The notes: a model not told the origin generated them from the sequence alone. A DNA stretch of 64,000 bases from Pseudomonas chlororaphis (GCF_003731765.1 NZ_MOAL01000004.1:992001-1056000), one strand, 5' to 3'. Positions 43,871 through 53,473 are shown, numbered from the stretch's first letter. Made by a program: numbers and translations.

Positions 43871-44722
43871 TCACTGGGCGCCGAACAGGGTGGTCCAGTA
43901 GATGCCGGCGTCGCTTTTCGGGTCCACGGCGTAGGCCGCGCCCAGTTCGCGGAAGCTCGGGTTCATCAGGTTGGCGCAATGCCCGGGGCTGGCCAGCCAG
44001 CCGTCCACCACCTTGACTGCGCTATCTTGCCCGGCGGCGATGTTCTCGCCGATGGCCTGGCCGACATAGCCGGCCAGTTCTGCACGGTCGCCTGGCGTTC
44101 CGCCCTGGCGATCTTTGTGATCGAAATAGTTGTTATTGGCCATGTCCCGGGTATGGGCCTCGGCGGCCGTCGCCAGGCTGGGGTTCCAGGCCAGCGGCGT
44201 GGTGGCACCGAAGCTCTGCGGGCCGCACTGGCGCGGTTGGGCGCGGGCACGGTTGATCTGCTCCAAGAGCTTCTGGCCTTCGGCCTGCCAGTCGCCCAGG
44301 CGTGCCGACAACAGCGGCCGCGCCAGCACCACGCGCCAGTCACGGTCGTTGTGGCTGACGCCGATGTCGATGAATTGCGGGTCCAGCACCACTTGGCAAA
44401 AGCTCTCGCGCACGGCCTGCATCGCCGCTTGCGCATCCCGCGGGCCGGAGAGGCTGATGGCCTGCACATTGACCATCGGGTACGCGGCCCGGGCCAGGGC
44501 CTGCTGCAGGTCGCCACTGCCGTTGACCGGCAGCACCAGGCGCGGGTCGGCGGCCAGGGGCGGCAGCTCCGGCGAGGCCTGGTTGGCGCAGCGTTGCACC
44601 TGGCTGCGGTAACTGTTGATCGACTCGATCAGTTGCGATTCCTCGCTGGCCTGGGCCTGGACCGCGCACAGCAGCCCCAGTAGCAAGGCGGCGGGACGCA
44701 TGATGAATGACAAGACCTGCAT
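43871..44722 (-). CDS. CAP-domain (SCP/PR1-like) secreted protein
   Basis: A 283-residue protein from the ATG at 44722, preceded by GGGAG. A signal peptide ends near AQASE. The C-terminal half holds the CAP fold: LLEQINRARAQPRQCG, PLAWNPSLATAAEAHTRDM, YFDHKDRQGGTPGDRAELAGY, IGENIAAGQDS and SPGHCANLMNP. Bacterial CAP proteins are extracellular or periplasmic and of uncertain activity. The N-terminal part has no known domain. It follows the sulfatase gene by 53 bases on the same strand and may be co-transcribed, though the functional link is unclear. Confidence 0.88.
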   Translation of the reverse strand: MQVLSFIMRPAALLLGLLCAVQAQASEESQLIESINSYRSQVQRCANQASPELPPLAADPRLVLPVNGSGDLQQALARAAYPMVNVQAISLSGPRDAQAAMQAVRESFCQVVLDPQFIDIGVSHNDRDWRVVLARPLLSARLGDWQAEGQKLLEQINRARAQPRQCGPQSFGATTPLAWNPSLATAAEAHTRDMANNNYFDHKDRQGGTPGDRAELAGYVGQAIGENIAAGQDSAVKVVDGWLASPGHCANLMNPSFRELGAAYAVDPKSDAGIYWTTLFGAQ

Positions 44723-44775
44723 GGATATCTCCCGAAAGCGAACTGCGCACATGATGCACGCAGCGTTGCGGGTTT

Positions 44776-46251
44776 TCACCCTGAACCGGTCGATCCACGG
44801 CCCAGGCTGCCGGGGCGGGGCAGGTCCACTGCGGTGAAACGCTCTGATTCCCGGGTGTCGATCAGGTCGGCGGTCGCCACTTGCCAGCGCAGCAGGCGCT
44901 CTTGCAAGGCCTGCTCGACCGGCTGATACGCCGCTTGCCCGGCCAGGTTGTGCAGTTCATGGGGGTCGCTGGCGCGGTGGTACAGCTCGGCCGGTTCGTA
45001 CAGGCGCCAGACATAGGTCCAGGTGCGGTCGCGCAGGGCCACCACTTTGCCCACCGACTCTGGTCGCTGATGCTGCAAGCGGCTTTTCAGGTCGTAGGGG
45101 TAGGCGCCGCGCTCCAGCAGGTCCGACTCTTCACGGCAAAAACCGCCTTCGCTGAAGACTTCTTCACGGTGGGGTGTGTGCGGTTCTCGCAGGCAGGCGG
45201 CAAAGCTGCGGCCGAAGTGCGCGTGCCCGGCTTCGATGCCTGCCAGCTCCAGCAGGGTCGGGAAGACGTCGAGCAGTTCCACCAGCGCTTCGCTGCGTTC
45301 GCCCTGGGCCAGGCCCGGCCCGGCGATCAGCAGGGGCGTGCGCACCAGGCACTCTTCCACCCCGGCAGGCCACTTTTCCACCAGGCCGTAATCCCCCAGG
45401 TATTCGCCGTGGTCGGAGAAGAAGCAGCGGTACAGCGGGCGATGGGCGTGGTGTTGGTCCAGTTGCGCCTGCAAGCGGCCCAGGTGCTGGTCGAGGCGGC
45501 TGATCATGCCGTAGTACACCGCGCGGATTTCCTGCCAGTCCTCGGTTTGCAGCTGTTGCCAGCCGTGCAGTTGGGCCAGCTCGGCGCGAAAGTCCGGCGG
45601 GCGGCCGCTGCCCTGGCGGGGTGCGGGCATCTGCGCCCGCGGGTACATCGAGTACCAGGGCTGGGCCACGGCAAACGGCGGGTGCGGCGCCAGCAACGGC
45701 ACATAGAGCACCCAGGGTTCCGGCGGCGCACTGGCCAGCCAGGCTTCGGCGGTGCGGATCACCGCCTCGTCGAAATCCACCTGCTCTGCCGGCCGTTCGC
45801 CTTCGTAGTGGGCCCGCGCCAGGCTGCCCGGCGCGCTGGGCTCGCGGTGCCTGAAAAAGTCTCGCAGGTCGTTGAGCCCGGGGTCGGCAAAGCCGTGTTC
45901 ATGGACCGAGGTTTCGGCGGCGCCGCGGGCGAAGGTGTCACCCCGCGCCCCGGCATGGACCACGTGATAGCCCTGGTCCTTGAAGGTGCGCAGGAAGTTC
46001 GGTTCCTCCGGCGCCAGCAGGTATTGCAGGCTGCGGTGGCCGCTGACATGGGGGTAGCGCCCGGACAGGAACGACACCCGGGACGGCGAGCAGACGCTGT
46101 GCTGGGTGAACGCTTCGGCGAAACGTACGCCTTCGGCCGCCAGGCGGTCCAGGTGCGGCGTCTGCACCGGGCTTTCGGGGTTGAAGCCGGGCAGGCAGTC
46201 GACGCGCAACTGGTCGGCGACGATGACGATGAGATTGGGACGCTGGGGCAT
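44776..46251 (-). CDS. Sulfatase
   Basis: A 491-residue type I sulfatase from the ATG at 46251. It has ADQLRVDCLPG near the N-terminus for calcium, the formylglycine motif CSPSR with C54, and SDHGEYLGDYGLVEKW downstream. It removes sulfate from an organic ester. There is no clear signal peptide (MPQRPNLIVIVADQLR), so it is probably cytosolic, as in choline-sulfatase-type enzymes. It lies 26 bases after a TonB-dependent receptor on the same strand, which would bring in the sulfate ester. A longer frame to 46419 overlaps the receptor gene and is rejected. Confidence 0.88.
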   Translation of the reverse strand: MPQRPNLIVIVADQLRVDCLPGFNPESPVQTPHLDRLAAEGVRFAEAFTQHSVCSPSRVSFLSGRYPHVSGHRSLQYLLAPEEPNFLRTFKDQGYHVVHAGARGDTFARGAAETSVHEHGFADPGLNDLRDFFRHREPSAPGSLARAHYEGERPAEQVDFDEAVIRTAEAWLASAPPEPWVLYVPLLAPHPPFAVAQPWYSMYPRAQMPAPRQGSGRPPDFRAELAQLHGWQQLQTEDWQEIRAVYYGMISRLDQHLGRLQAQLDQHHAHRPLYRCFFSDHGEYLGDYGLVEKWPAGVEECLVRTPLLIAGPGLAQGERSEALVELLDVFPTLLELAGIEAGHAHFGRSFAACLREPHTPHREEVFSEGGFCREESDLLERGAYPYDLKSRLQHQRPESVGKVVALRDRTWTYVWRLYEPAELYHRASDPHELHNLAGQAAYQPVEQALQERLLRWQVATADLIDTRESERFTAVDLPRPGSLGRGSTGSG

Positions 46252-46277
46252 GACGGGCTCCTGGCAGAGACGGGCGA

Positions 46278-48506
46278 TCAGAAATCCTTGCGGACCTGGA
46301 TCCCGAAGTAGCGTTGATCGTCCCGTGGCACCACGCGGTTGATCGCGTTGCTGCCGCTGTTGAGCATCGGCGCGTAAGAGCGGTCGCCGAGGTTGCGGCC
46401 CAGCAGCGCCACGCGCCAACCCTGGCTGTAGTCGGCCAGGGCCACGCTGGCGTTCCAGATGCCATAGGCGCCCTGGCGGGTGTTGAGGTTCTGGTCGAGG
46501 CTGTACTGCACTTCGCTCTGCCAGTTGTAGTCAGTGGACAGTTCCACATCCAGGCCATTGTCCAGGGGGATGCTGTAGTCGGCCCGCACGTAGCTTTTCC
46601 AGTCCGGGGCGAAGGGCAGGGGCTTGCCATTGATCGAGCAACTGGCGGCTGCGGCGGCCGGGCAATTGAACTCCTCGATGCGTGCATGGGTGTAGGCCAG
46701 GGCGCCGGACAGCTTGAGCTGGCGAGTGGCCTGGAACGCGTAGTCCAGCTCCACGCCCTGGGTACGCACGGAGCCGGCGTTGATCAGGCGCGTTACCGGT
46801 GAGCCACCCACCAAGTCGTAGAAGTTGGCCTGGTAGTTGTCGTAGTCGGTGCGAAACAGCGCCAGGTTGGCGGTCAGGCGTTTATTGAAGGCGCTGCTTT
46901 TCAGGCCGATTTCGTAGGCGTTGGAGGTTTCCGGATCCAGGGCCTCGGTGTCCGCGGCATACATCTGGAAGTAGACGTTATAGGCCGGCCCCTTGTAGCC
47001 CCGGGAATAGGTGACGTAGCCGGTCAGGTCATCGCTGAAATCATGTTGCAGGCCCAGGCGCCCGGACAGGCCGTTGTCGCTGTGCTCGCCGGAGGAGGCG
47101 AACGAGGGGCGCATCGAACGCAGGGTGACTGCCGAGGTGGAGACCCGTTCATGGTCGTACTCGACCTGGTCGTGGGTGGCCCGCAGGCCGATGATCGCGC
47201 GCCAGTCCTCGGTGAAGTTCAGGGTGCTCTCGCCGAACAGCGCGTAGCTGTTGTTGGTGGCGCTGAACTTGCCCCAGGCGCTGTTGAGCACACCGTTGTT
47301 CACCAGTTGCCGGCGGTAGCCCTCGTTGGACTGGCCGTGGAACAGGTAGGCCCCGGCCACGTATTCGAGGAACTGGCCACTGGGGGAGGCGATGCGCAGC
47401 TCCTGGCTGTACTGGTCGTAGTCGACCTTGCCGGCATCGTGCAGGGCGTCCTGGGGCAGACCGGCGAGGCCGTCCTGATCCTGGTACTGGCGGTTGTCCC
47501 AGCCGCGCCAGGCGGTGATCGAGGTCAGGGTGTGGCTGCCCAGGGTCCAGTCCGCCTGGGCCGAGAGGCCTTTGTGGATGTCGTTGGACCAGGTCTTGAA
47601 ATCGTTCTCCACGCTGCGGTTTTCCCGGTCGATCGGTGCCGGGAAGTTGTTGGCGAAACGCTCGGTGCTGGCTTTGATCGCCACACCGCTGGGGGTGGTG
47701 TTGTCGCCGTCGCTGTAATCGCCGGTCAGGGTCAGCCGAAAGTCTTCGTTGGGCTTGAACTGCAATTTGCCGCGCACGCCCTGGGTGCTGTAGCCGTTGA
47801 CCCGGTGGCCGTTGTATTCGTTGGTGACGTTGCCGTCATAGTCGCCCCACAGGGTGCTCAGGGAGCCTTTGAGGGTGTCGCTGAGGGTGCCGCCGATGCC
47901 GAAGCGGGTGCGGTTTTCATTGCCCTTGCCGAAGTGTGAGTAATCGACGTAGCCGTGGGTCTCGTCGCTGATGTCGCGGCTGATGACATTCAGCACCCCG
48001 GCCGAGGCATTGCGCCCGAACAGCGTGCCCTGGGGGCCGCGCAGCACTTCGATGCGTTCCACTTCCATCAGGTCCAGGGTGGCCTGGCCCGGGCGCCCGT
48101 AGACCACGCCGTCGATCACCGTGGCAACGCTGGGCTCTACCCCTGGCGAGGTGGAAATGGTCCCGACACCGCGCACGAACAGGGAAGAGTCCTTGCTCGA
48201 CGCGGCAGGGCGGTAGTTCAGGGTCGGCACTCGCTGGACGATGCTGGCGACGTTGTTGCGGTTCTCCCGCTCCAGCTGTTCGCCGTCCACCACCGACACC
48301 GCGACCGGCACTTGTTGCAGTGAGGCTTCGCGGCGGGTGGCGGTGACGGTCACGGTTTTCAGCGCGGTGTCGTTACTGGGCTGGGCGCTGCTGGTGGAGC
48401 TATCGGCCGCATGGGCCGCAGGTGCGGCCAGCAACAGGGCAAGGGCATTCAGGGCGGTCAGGGACTGCCACGGTCGGCAAGGCTTCGGGTTCATGTTCAA
48501 GCTCAT
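46278..48506 (-). CDS. TonB-dependent receptor, likely sulfate-ester uptake
   Basis: A 742-residue outer-membrane receptor. A signal peptide ends near AHAADSS, a TonB-box-like stretch TVTVTATRRE follows, then the plug domain (VPVAVSVVDGEQLERENRNNVASIVQRVP, RIEVLRGPQGTLFGRNASAG) and a beta barrel ending in F (YFGIQVRKDF). It lacks the extra N-terminal signalling domain of the other receptor in this window. The sulfatase gene directly downstream suggests it carries a sulfated compound rather than an iron chelator. The start could be the ATG at 48494. Confidence 0.92.
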   Translation of the reverse strand: MSLNMNPKPCRPWQSLTALNALALLLAAPAAHAADSSTSSAQPSNDTALKTVTVTATRREASLQQVPVAVSVVDGEQLERENRNNVASIVQRVPTLNYRPAASSKDSSLFVRGVGTISTSPGVEPSVATVIDGVVYGRPGQATLDLMEVERIEVLRGPQGTLFGRNASAGVLNVISRDISDETHGYVDYSHFGKGNENRTRFGIGGTLSDTLKGSLSTLWGDYDGNVTNEYNGHRVNGYSTQGVRGKLQFKPNEDFRLTLTGDYSDGDNTTPSGVAIKASTERFANNFPAPIDRENRSVENDFKTWSNDIHKGLSAQADWTLGSHTLTSITAWRGWDNRQYQDQDGLAGLPQDALHDAGKVDYDQYSQELRIASPSGQFLEYVAGAYLFHGQSNEGYRRQLVNNGVLNSAWGKFSATNNSYALFGESTLNFTEDWRAIIGLRATHDQVEYDHERVSTSAVTLRSMRPSFASSGEHSDNGLSGRLGLQHDFSDDLTGYVTYSRGYKGPAYNVYFQMYAADTEALDPETSNAYEIGLKSSAFNKRLTANLALFRTDYDNYQANFYDLVGGSPVTRLINAGSVRTQGVELDYAFQATRQLKLSGALAYTHARIEEFNCPAAAAASCSINGKPLPFAPDWKSYVRADYSIPLDNGLDVELSTDYNWQSEVQYSLDQNLNTRQGAYGIWNASVALADYSQGWRVALLGRNLGDRSYAPMLNSGSNAINRVVPRDDQRYFGIQVRKDF

Positions 48507-48731
48507 TCTTGCAGGTCATTCTGGCCGTCCTGGTAGTGGTGGCGGAGCAAGGCAAGCAGACGCTGTGGGGTGAATTAGGTTATGTGTTTTTGGTCTTTCC
48601 ACTGGCGTGCATGACCACTGGATAATGCCGCCGCCAGGTTTGCGGCGGTCGATCGCGAGCCTTTGTATCAATGCGTGCTGCCCCTGAGAAATTCCTTAGG
48701 CGCATCGCGCTCATGACTAAAAGGTCTGAGC

Positions 48732-49694
48732 ATGGATTTACGGCAGCTGCGGCATTTCATGGCCTTGGCCACTCACTTGAATTTCACCCGCGCTGCGGAC
48801 ATTGCCTGCATCACCCAGTCGGCGTTCAGCCGCAGCATCCAGGGCCTGGAAAGCGAGCTGGGCTGTGCCCTGGTGGAGCGCAGCAGTCGCGGCGTGGTGC
48901 TCACGGCCAAGGGCGAGGCGCTGCGGGTGCGCGCTGCTCGGCTGCTGGAGGATGCCAGCAATCTGCGCGATGAGATGGGTGCGGGGGAGCCCGAGGACGC
49001 GGCCCAGCAGTTGCGTTTCGGCTCCGGGCCCCTGGTCACCGCGCGCCTGGTGCCCGAGGCGCTTGGGCGTTTTCTCACGCGCTTCCCCAAGGCCGAAGTG
49101 GACCTGCGGGTAGAGAAACCCTCGAACCTGCTGGCCTTGCTGGACGAGGGCGAGATCAGTTTCCTGGTGGCCGACCTGCGCCATATGGAAATCGGCACCC
49201 GGCACCTGGTGCGGCCCTTGCGCTTTCGCCGTTTTGGCGTGTTTTGCCGCGCCGGGCACCCGCTGGTGGAGGAGGCGCAATTGGCGTTCGCGCGCCTGGG
49301 TCATTACCCCAAGGTCGCCTCGATGCTGCCGTGCGAGTTGCGTGCAGTGCTCTGCGGGTTGTGGGGGCGTGACGGCGCGGCGCTGAACATGGAGACCTCC
49401 TACAACGACCTGTTGCCGAAGATCGTCGCCAGCTCCGACAGCCTCGGCGTGGCCCCCCTGGAAATGATCGAACCCTTGCTGGAGAGCGGGCACTTTCGCC
49501 TGCTGCGTTGCAGCGACGCGCCGCCGTTGTTCCTCGACGGCGGCGCGTGCCTGGGGATTGTCCAGCGTTCCGAGCAGCCCCTGAGCGAGGCGGCCCGCTG
49601 CATGATCGACGCCCTGCTGGACGCTGATGACAGCCTCTCCGACGAGTTGGTGGACGCGCCGGCGTACAGCCTGATCAACCAGCTGGCGCTGTAG
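48732..49694 (+). CDS. LysR-family regulator of sulfur-source genes
   Basis: A 320-residue regulator. The helix-turn-helix is DLRQLRHFMALATHLNFTRAADIACITQSAFSRSIQGLESELG. It is divergent from the TonB receptor gene across 225 bases and overlaps the end of the binding-protein gene by 20 bases on the other strand. It is therefore flanked on both sides by likely sulfur-acquisition genes and probably controls the receptor/sulfatase operon. No operator was clear to me in the gap. Confidence 0.9.
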   Translation: MDLRQLRHFMALATHLNFTRAADIACITQSAFSRSIQGLESELGCALVERSSRGVVLTAKGEALRVRAARLLEDASNLRDEMGAGEPEDAAQQLRFGSGPLVTARLVPEALGRFLTRFPKAEVDLRVEKPSNLLALLDEGEISFLVADLRHMEIGTRHLVRPLRFRRFGVFCRAGHPLVEEAQLAFARLGHYPKVASMLPCELRAVLCGLWGRDGAALNMETSYNDLLPKIVASSDSLGVAPLEMIEPLLESGHFRLLRCSDAPPLFLDGGACLGIVQRSEQPLSEAARCMIDALLDADDSLSDELVDAPAYSLINQLAL

Positions 49695-50745
49695 CCCGGC
49701 CCTGGCTGTCGTAGTCCGGCCAGGTGCCTTGCAGCTGCTGGCGGCGCAGGGCCTGTTCGACGAACTGCGGGGCGAACCAGTCCTTGACCTCGAAGCTGCG
49801 GCGAATCAGGCGCAGTGCCTTGGCCTGCTCGATGCTCTGGCTGAAGCTGGTGCTGAGGAAGGCATCGAGCCGGGGTGAAAAGCGAAAGTCCAGGTCGGCC
49901 CCCGCGGCCTCTTCCCGGGCCAGTGCAGCCGGGATGCCGCTGGCCTGTTCCTGCTGCATCAGGTACTGCTCGTAATGCTCGGGCACCTTGAGCCAGGCGG
50001 CGTTGCTCACCAGCACGTCCACCAGGGTCTGGGTCGCTTCGGGGTAGCGCTGGATAAACCCCTGGCTGGCCACCAGGCCGCTCTGGGTGGTGGCCAGTAA
50101 CGGCATGGACTGGGTGCTCAAGGGCACTTCGATGCCTTGGCTGCGCAGGGTCAGCAGGTTGTAGTTGGACCAGGTGGCGTCGATCTGCCCGGCCACCAGC
50201 GCGGCCATGGCGGCGGTCCAGTCGAGGTTGATGATCTTCAGGTCTTTTTCGCTGAGCCCGGCATTGGCCAGTACGCGGCCGAACGACAGCTGGTCGGCGG
50301 TGCCACGGTACAGGGCCACGCGCTTGCCCTTGAGGTCCTGGACCTGGCGGATGCCGGCTTGCGGGGTGCTGGCAAGGAACAGGTGAGTGCCCCGTGAGCC
50401 CAGCAGCAGGCGCGTGTCCAGGCCGCTGGCGCGACCGATGATTGCGGCCAGGTCGCCGAGGGCGGCGAAGTCCAACTGGCCGTTGGCAAAGGCTTCATTG
50501 ATGGCCGGCCCGGCGCCGCGAAAGAAATGCCATTCCACCCGGGTGCCTTGCTGGGCGAACGCCTGCTCCAGTTGCTGGCGCTGGTGGGCAACCCCCAGCA
50601 GCCCGGGGGCGTAAGGCTTGGCCCGGGTGCTGAGGTCCGGCACGCCGATGCGGATCACTTCCGGGACAGATTGCGCCAGGGCCACCTGGGCCCCCAGCAG
50701 CAGGCCCAGGGCCAGGGCGACGATCCCCCTTGCTCGGCCGATCAT
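49675..50745 (-). CDS. Periplasmic sulfonate/sulfate-ester binding protein (SsuA/TauA-like)
   Basis: About 356 residues from the ATG at 50745. A signal peptide (GIVALALGLLLGAQVALAQS) is followed by the NMT1/SsuA-like fold: IRIGVPDLSTRAKPYAPGLLG, GAGPAINEAFANGQLDFAALGDLAAIIGRA, LKGKRVALYRGTADQL. Such proteins bind aliphatic sulfonates or sulfate esters for an ABC importer, but no ATPase or permease gene is here. It overlaps the TauD-like gene by four bases, so the two are made together and probably act on the same sulfur compound. Confidence 0.87.
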   Translation of the reverse strand: MIGRARGIVALALGLLLGAQVALAQSVPEVIRIGVPDLSTRAKPYAPGLLGVAHQRQQLEQAFAQQGTRVEWHFFRGAGPAINEAFANGQLDFAALGDLAAIIGRASGLDTRLLLGSRGTHLFLASTPQAGIRQVQDLKGKRVALYRGTADQLSFGRVLANAGLSEKDLKIINLDWTAAMAALVAGQIDATWSNYNLLTLRSQGIEVPLSTQSMPLLATTQSGLVASQGFIQRYPEATQTLVDVLVSNAAWLKVPEHYEQYLMQQEQASGIPAALAREEAAGADLDFRFSPRLDAFLSTSFSQSIEQAKALRLIRRSFEVKDWFAPQFVEQALRRQQLQGTWPDYDSQGRATAPAG

Positions 50746-51629
50746 GGCTGGGCCTGCGTCAGTGAAGGGTTCGGGCCCCAAGGGCGTTGTTCTTCCAGCA
50801 CGGCGGCGCGACGCACTCGGCGCACCTGGGGGAAGTAGTCCGACACCGCCAGATGCTGGGTGCTGCGGTTGTCCCAGATTGCCGCGCACTGGGCCTGCCA
50901 GCGCCAGCGCACCTGGAATGCCGGGTTCTCCAGGTGGCGAAACAGCAACTGCAACAGCGCCTGGGATTCCAGCGGGCTCAAGCCGACGATATGGGAGGTG
51001 AACGCCTGGTTGACGAACAGCGAGCGTCGCCCGGATATCGGGTGCACCCGTACCACGGGGTGCCGAGTGGGGGCGGGCAACCTGGCCAGGCGTTGCAGCA
51101 GGTCCGGCTGTTCGATGGCCCCGGGGTAACCCATGGCCGGCAGCACGCTGTGCATGGCTTCCAGGCCTTCCAGCAACTGGCGCAGGGGCGCCGACAAGGC
51201 CTCGAATGCCGCCTCGTTGTCGACCCACAGGGTGTCGCCGCCCACTTCGGGAATCGTCTCGGCATGCAGCACGCCGTATTTGAGCGGGCGCTCGGCGAAG
51301 GTCACGTCGGCGTGCCAGGTGTCGTTGGCGCCTTTGCGCGACGGGTCGTAGTTGAACACCACCAGCTCGTTGACCTCCTGGTGGGCTTCAAAGGTCGGGT
51401 GCACATGCAACTCGCCGAGGCGGGCGGCGAAGTCGCGCTGTTGCGCGGCGCTCCAGTGTTGCTGGGGAAAGAACAGCACCTTGTGCTGCACCAGGCTGGC
51501 TTCCAGCTGGGCCAGTTGCCGGTCGTCGATGCTGTGCAGTTGCAAGCCGTCGATCCTGCCCCCCAGGTGCGGGGTCAGGCGCTCGATGGTCCAGGGCGGG
51601 GTCAGGGGCTGGGCGGCGTGGGCGGGCAT
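50742..51629 (-). CDS. TauD/TfdA-family alpha-ketoglutarate-dependent dioxygenase
   Basis: A 295-residue non-haem iron enzyme. The iron ligands are H106 and D108 in WHADVTF and H259 in NRSTQHLAVSDY; a C-terminal arginine in PQVRRVRRAAV holds 2-oxoglutarate. The family includes taurine dioxygenase and alkylsulfatase AtsK, which release sulfite or sulfate from organosulfur compounds. Genes for a sulfate-ester-type binding protein, sulfatase and receptor nearby support an AtsK- or TauD-like scavenging role. The exact substrate is undetermined. Confidence 0.9.
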   Translation of the reverse strand: MPAHAAQPLTPPWTIERLTPHLGGRIDGLQLHSIDDRQLAQLEASLVQHKVLFFPQQHWSAAQQRDFAARLGELHVHPTFEAHQEVNELVVFNYDPSRKGANDTWHADVTFAERPLKYGVLHAETIPEVGGDTLWVDNEAAFEALSAPLRQLLEGLEAMHSVLPAMGYPGAIEQPDLLQRLARLPAPTRHPVVRVHPISGRRSLFVNQAFTSHIVGLSPLESQALLQLLFRHLENPAFQVRWRWQAQCAAIWDNRSTQHLAVSDYFPQVRRVRRAAVLEEQRPWGPNPSLTQAQP

Positions 51630-51817
51630 GGCTTACCTCGAATCGATAAAAGACGGTGAGGGTCGCGACTCTAACCAGCGGCCTGGCGGGGCGGCCAATG
51701 CGTTGCAGGTCTGGCGGCTATGCAGCGAATGCCCACGACCGGCTGGCAGGGCTGTGACGAGCCGCCGCATCCGAGGAGCGGTGCTTGCTCGGGGGCGGTT
51801 TTACTGGCATCTTTCGC

Positions 51818-51836
51818 GCGATTGGTAATCTTTCCC
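51818..51836 (+). promoter_or_regulatory. Possible Fur box upstream of the ECF sigma gene
   Basis: GCGATTGGTAATCTTTCCC agrees at about 12 of 19 positions with the Fur consensus GATAATGATAATCATTATC, 19 bases before the sigma gene ATG. Iron control is expected for such units, but the match is modest. Confidence 0.4.
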
Positions 51837-51855
51837 ATTTGAGAAGCGCTTGCGC

Positions 51856-52398
51856 ATGCATGACTTTCCGGCCTCCGAGCAGCTTGTTCGTCGCCAGCAA
51901 ACCCTGACCGAGCTCTACAGCGACCACCATTCGTGGCTGCACAACTGGCTGCGGAAAAAACTCGGTTGCTCGCAACGGGCGGCGGACTTGGCCCATGACG
52001 CCTTCATGCGGGTGCTGACCCTGGCCGAGCCGCAGAACATCCAGGAGCCCCGGGCGTTCCTGGCGACCACGGCGGGGCGCTTGCTGATCGACGGCGCGCG
52101 CCGACGGCGGATCGAAGAGGCCTACCTGCAGGCCCTGGCCATCCATGTCAGTGACGCCGGCATGCCCGACCCGGAAGCCATCCACGTGGCCCTCGAAGCC
52201 CTGGAAAAGATTGCCGTGATGCTCGCCGGGTTGCCTGCCAAGACCCGCGAAGCCTTTTTGCTCAGCCGCCTCGACGGCCTGACCTACAGTGAAATCGCCA
52301 GCCAATTGCAAGTTTCCGCGGGCACCGTGAAGAACTACATCAGCAGCGCTCTGGTGCATTGCTACCACGCCTTGCACGGGGCGGACCCCGCGGCATGA
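51856..52398 (+). CDS. ECF sigma factor, FecI-like
   Basis: About 180 residues from the ATG at 51856; a TTG two codons upstream is less likely. Region 2 includes LTELYSDHHSWLHNWLRKKLG and AADLAHDAFMRVL; region 4 includes LPAKTREAFLLSRLDGLTYSEIASQLQVSAGTVKNYI. It directs RNA polymerase to the promoter of the linked receptor gene when the anti-sigma protein signals ligand. Its stop overlaps the fecR-type start by four bases (ATGA). Confidence 0.93.
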   Translation: MHDFPASEQLVRRQQTLTELYSDHHSWLHNWLRKKLGCSQRAADLAHDAFMRVLTLAEPQNIQEPRAFLATTAGRLLIDGARRRRIEEAYLQALAIHVSDAGMPDPEAIHVALEALEKIAVMLAGLPAKTREAFLLSRLDGLTYSEIASQLQVSAGTVKNYISSALVHCYHALHGADPAA

Positions 52399-53354
52399 CC
52401 CCACCTTCACCGACCATGATCAACGAAGCCGCGCAGTGGCTGACCCGCCTCCACGATGAGCAGGTCACAGAGGCCGATCGCGCGGCGTGTGCGGCCTGGT
52501 GCCAGGCGGATCCGCGCCATGCCCTGGCCATGGAACGCATGGGGGCCTTGTGGGGCAGCCTCGATGAGCTGCCGGCGGCCCCGGCGCGTCGGGCCCTGAA
52601 CCAGGCCTTCGCCCGGCCGCGCTCGCGGATTGGCGGGCGTGGCGGCCAGGCCGCGGCCTTGCTTGGGGTGTTGCTGTGCGGCTGGATGGGCCTGGAGCAG
52701 TGGCCGCTGTGGCTCGCCGACCAGCGCACCGCCGTGGGCGAACGCCGCGAAGTGGTGCTGGCCGACGGCAGCCAGGTGCAGCTCAACAGCGATTCGGCAG
52801 TGGACGTGAAGTTCGACGGCCGCCAGCGGGTCGTCGAGCTGTTGCGTGGCGAGCTGTGGGTGGAGGTGGCCAAGGACGCCCAGCGGCCGTTCGTGGTGCA
52901 GACCGACCAGGGCACCGCCACCGCCCTGGGCACGCGCTTCCTGGTGCGGCGTGCCGAGGACGGCGCCACGGTGGTCAGTGTGCTGGAGTCGGTGGTGGCA
53001 GCCAAGCCTGCCAGTGCCGCGCCAGAGGATGCGGTCAAGGTCAGCGCCGGGCACAGCACCCGCTTCAAGGATGGCCGGGTACAGCCGGTGCAGGCCCTTG
53101 GCAATGAAGATCCGGCGGCCTGGACCCGGGGCCTGCTCAAGGTCGACGACCGGCCCTTGAGCGAAGTGCTGCGCGCCCTGGCCGGGTATCGCCATGGCCT
53201 GCTGCGCTTTGACGAACAGGCCTTGCAGGGGCTGCGGGTGTCCGGGGTGTTCCGCCTCGACGATACCGATGCCGCGCTGGCCGCCCTGGCCGACAACTTG
53301 CCGATCAAGGTCGACTACTTCACCGGTTTGCTGGTGGTGGTCAAGCCGCTGTAA
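52395..53354 (+). CDS. FecR-type anti-sigma regulator
   Basis: A 319-residue inner-membrane protein. The N-terminal cytosolic part (AAQWLTRLHDEQVTEADRAACAAWCQADPRHALAMERM) binds the sigma factor. One membrane segment (AAALLGVLLCGWMG) is at about 85-100, followed by the periplasmic FecR domain (ERREVVLADGSQVQLNSDSAVDVKF) and a C-terminal receptor-facing part. It passes the ligand signal from the TonB receptor to the sigma factor. It is translationally coupled with the sigma gene. Confidence 0.93.
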   Translation: MTPPSPTMINEAAQWLTRLHDEQVTEADRAACAAWCQADPRHALAMERMGALWGSLDELPAAPARRALNQAFARPRSRIGGRGGQAAALLGVLLCGWMGLEQWPLWLADQRTAVGERREVVLADGSQVQLNSDSAVDVKFDGRQRVVELLRGELWVEVAKDAQRPFVVQTDQGTATALGTRFLVRRAEDGATVVSVLESVVAAKPASAAPEDAVKVSAGHSTRFKDGRVQPVQALGNEDPAAWTRGLLKVDDRPLSEVLRALAGYRHGLLRFDEQALQGLRVSGVFRLDDTDAALAALADNLPIKVDYFTGLLVVVKPL

Positions 53355-53473
53355 CCCCTCCTGCGGCAGGCCCGAAAAGGGCTGGCCGTGCATTTTCCAA
53401 CCCTTGCGCAGATCGGATGAAGCGCTTCGCCCCGGCGTCGTTGCAGCGGGTTGATGCACGCCCACGACTTTTT

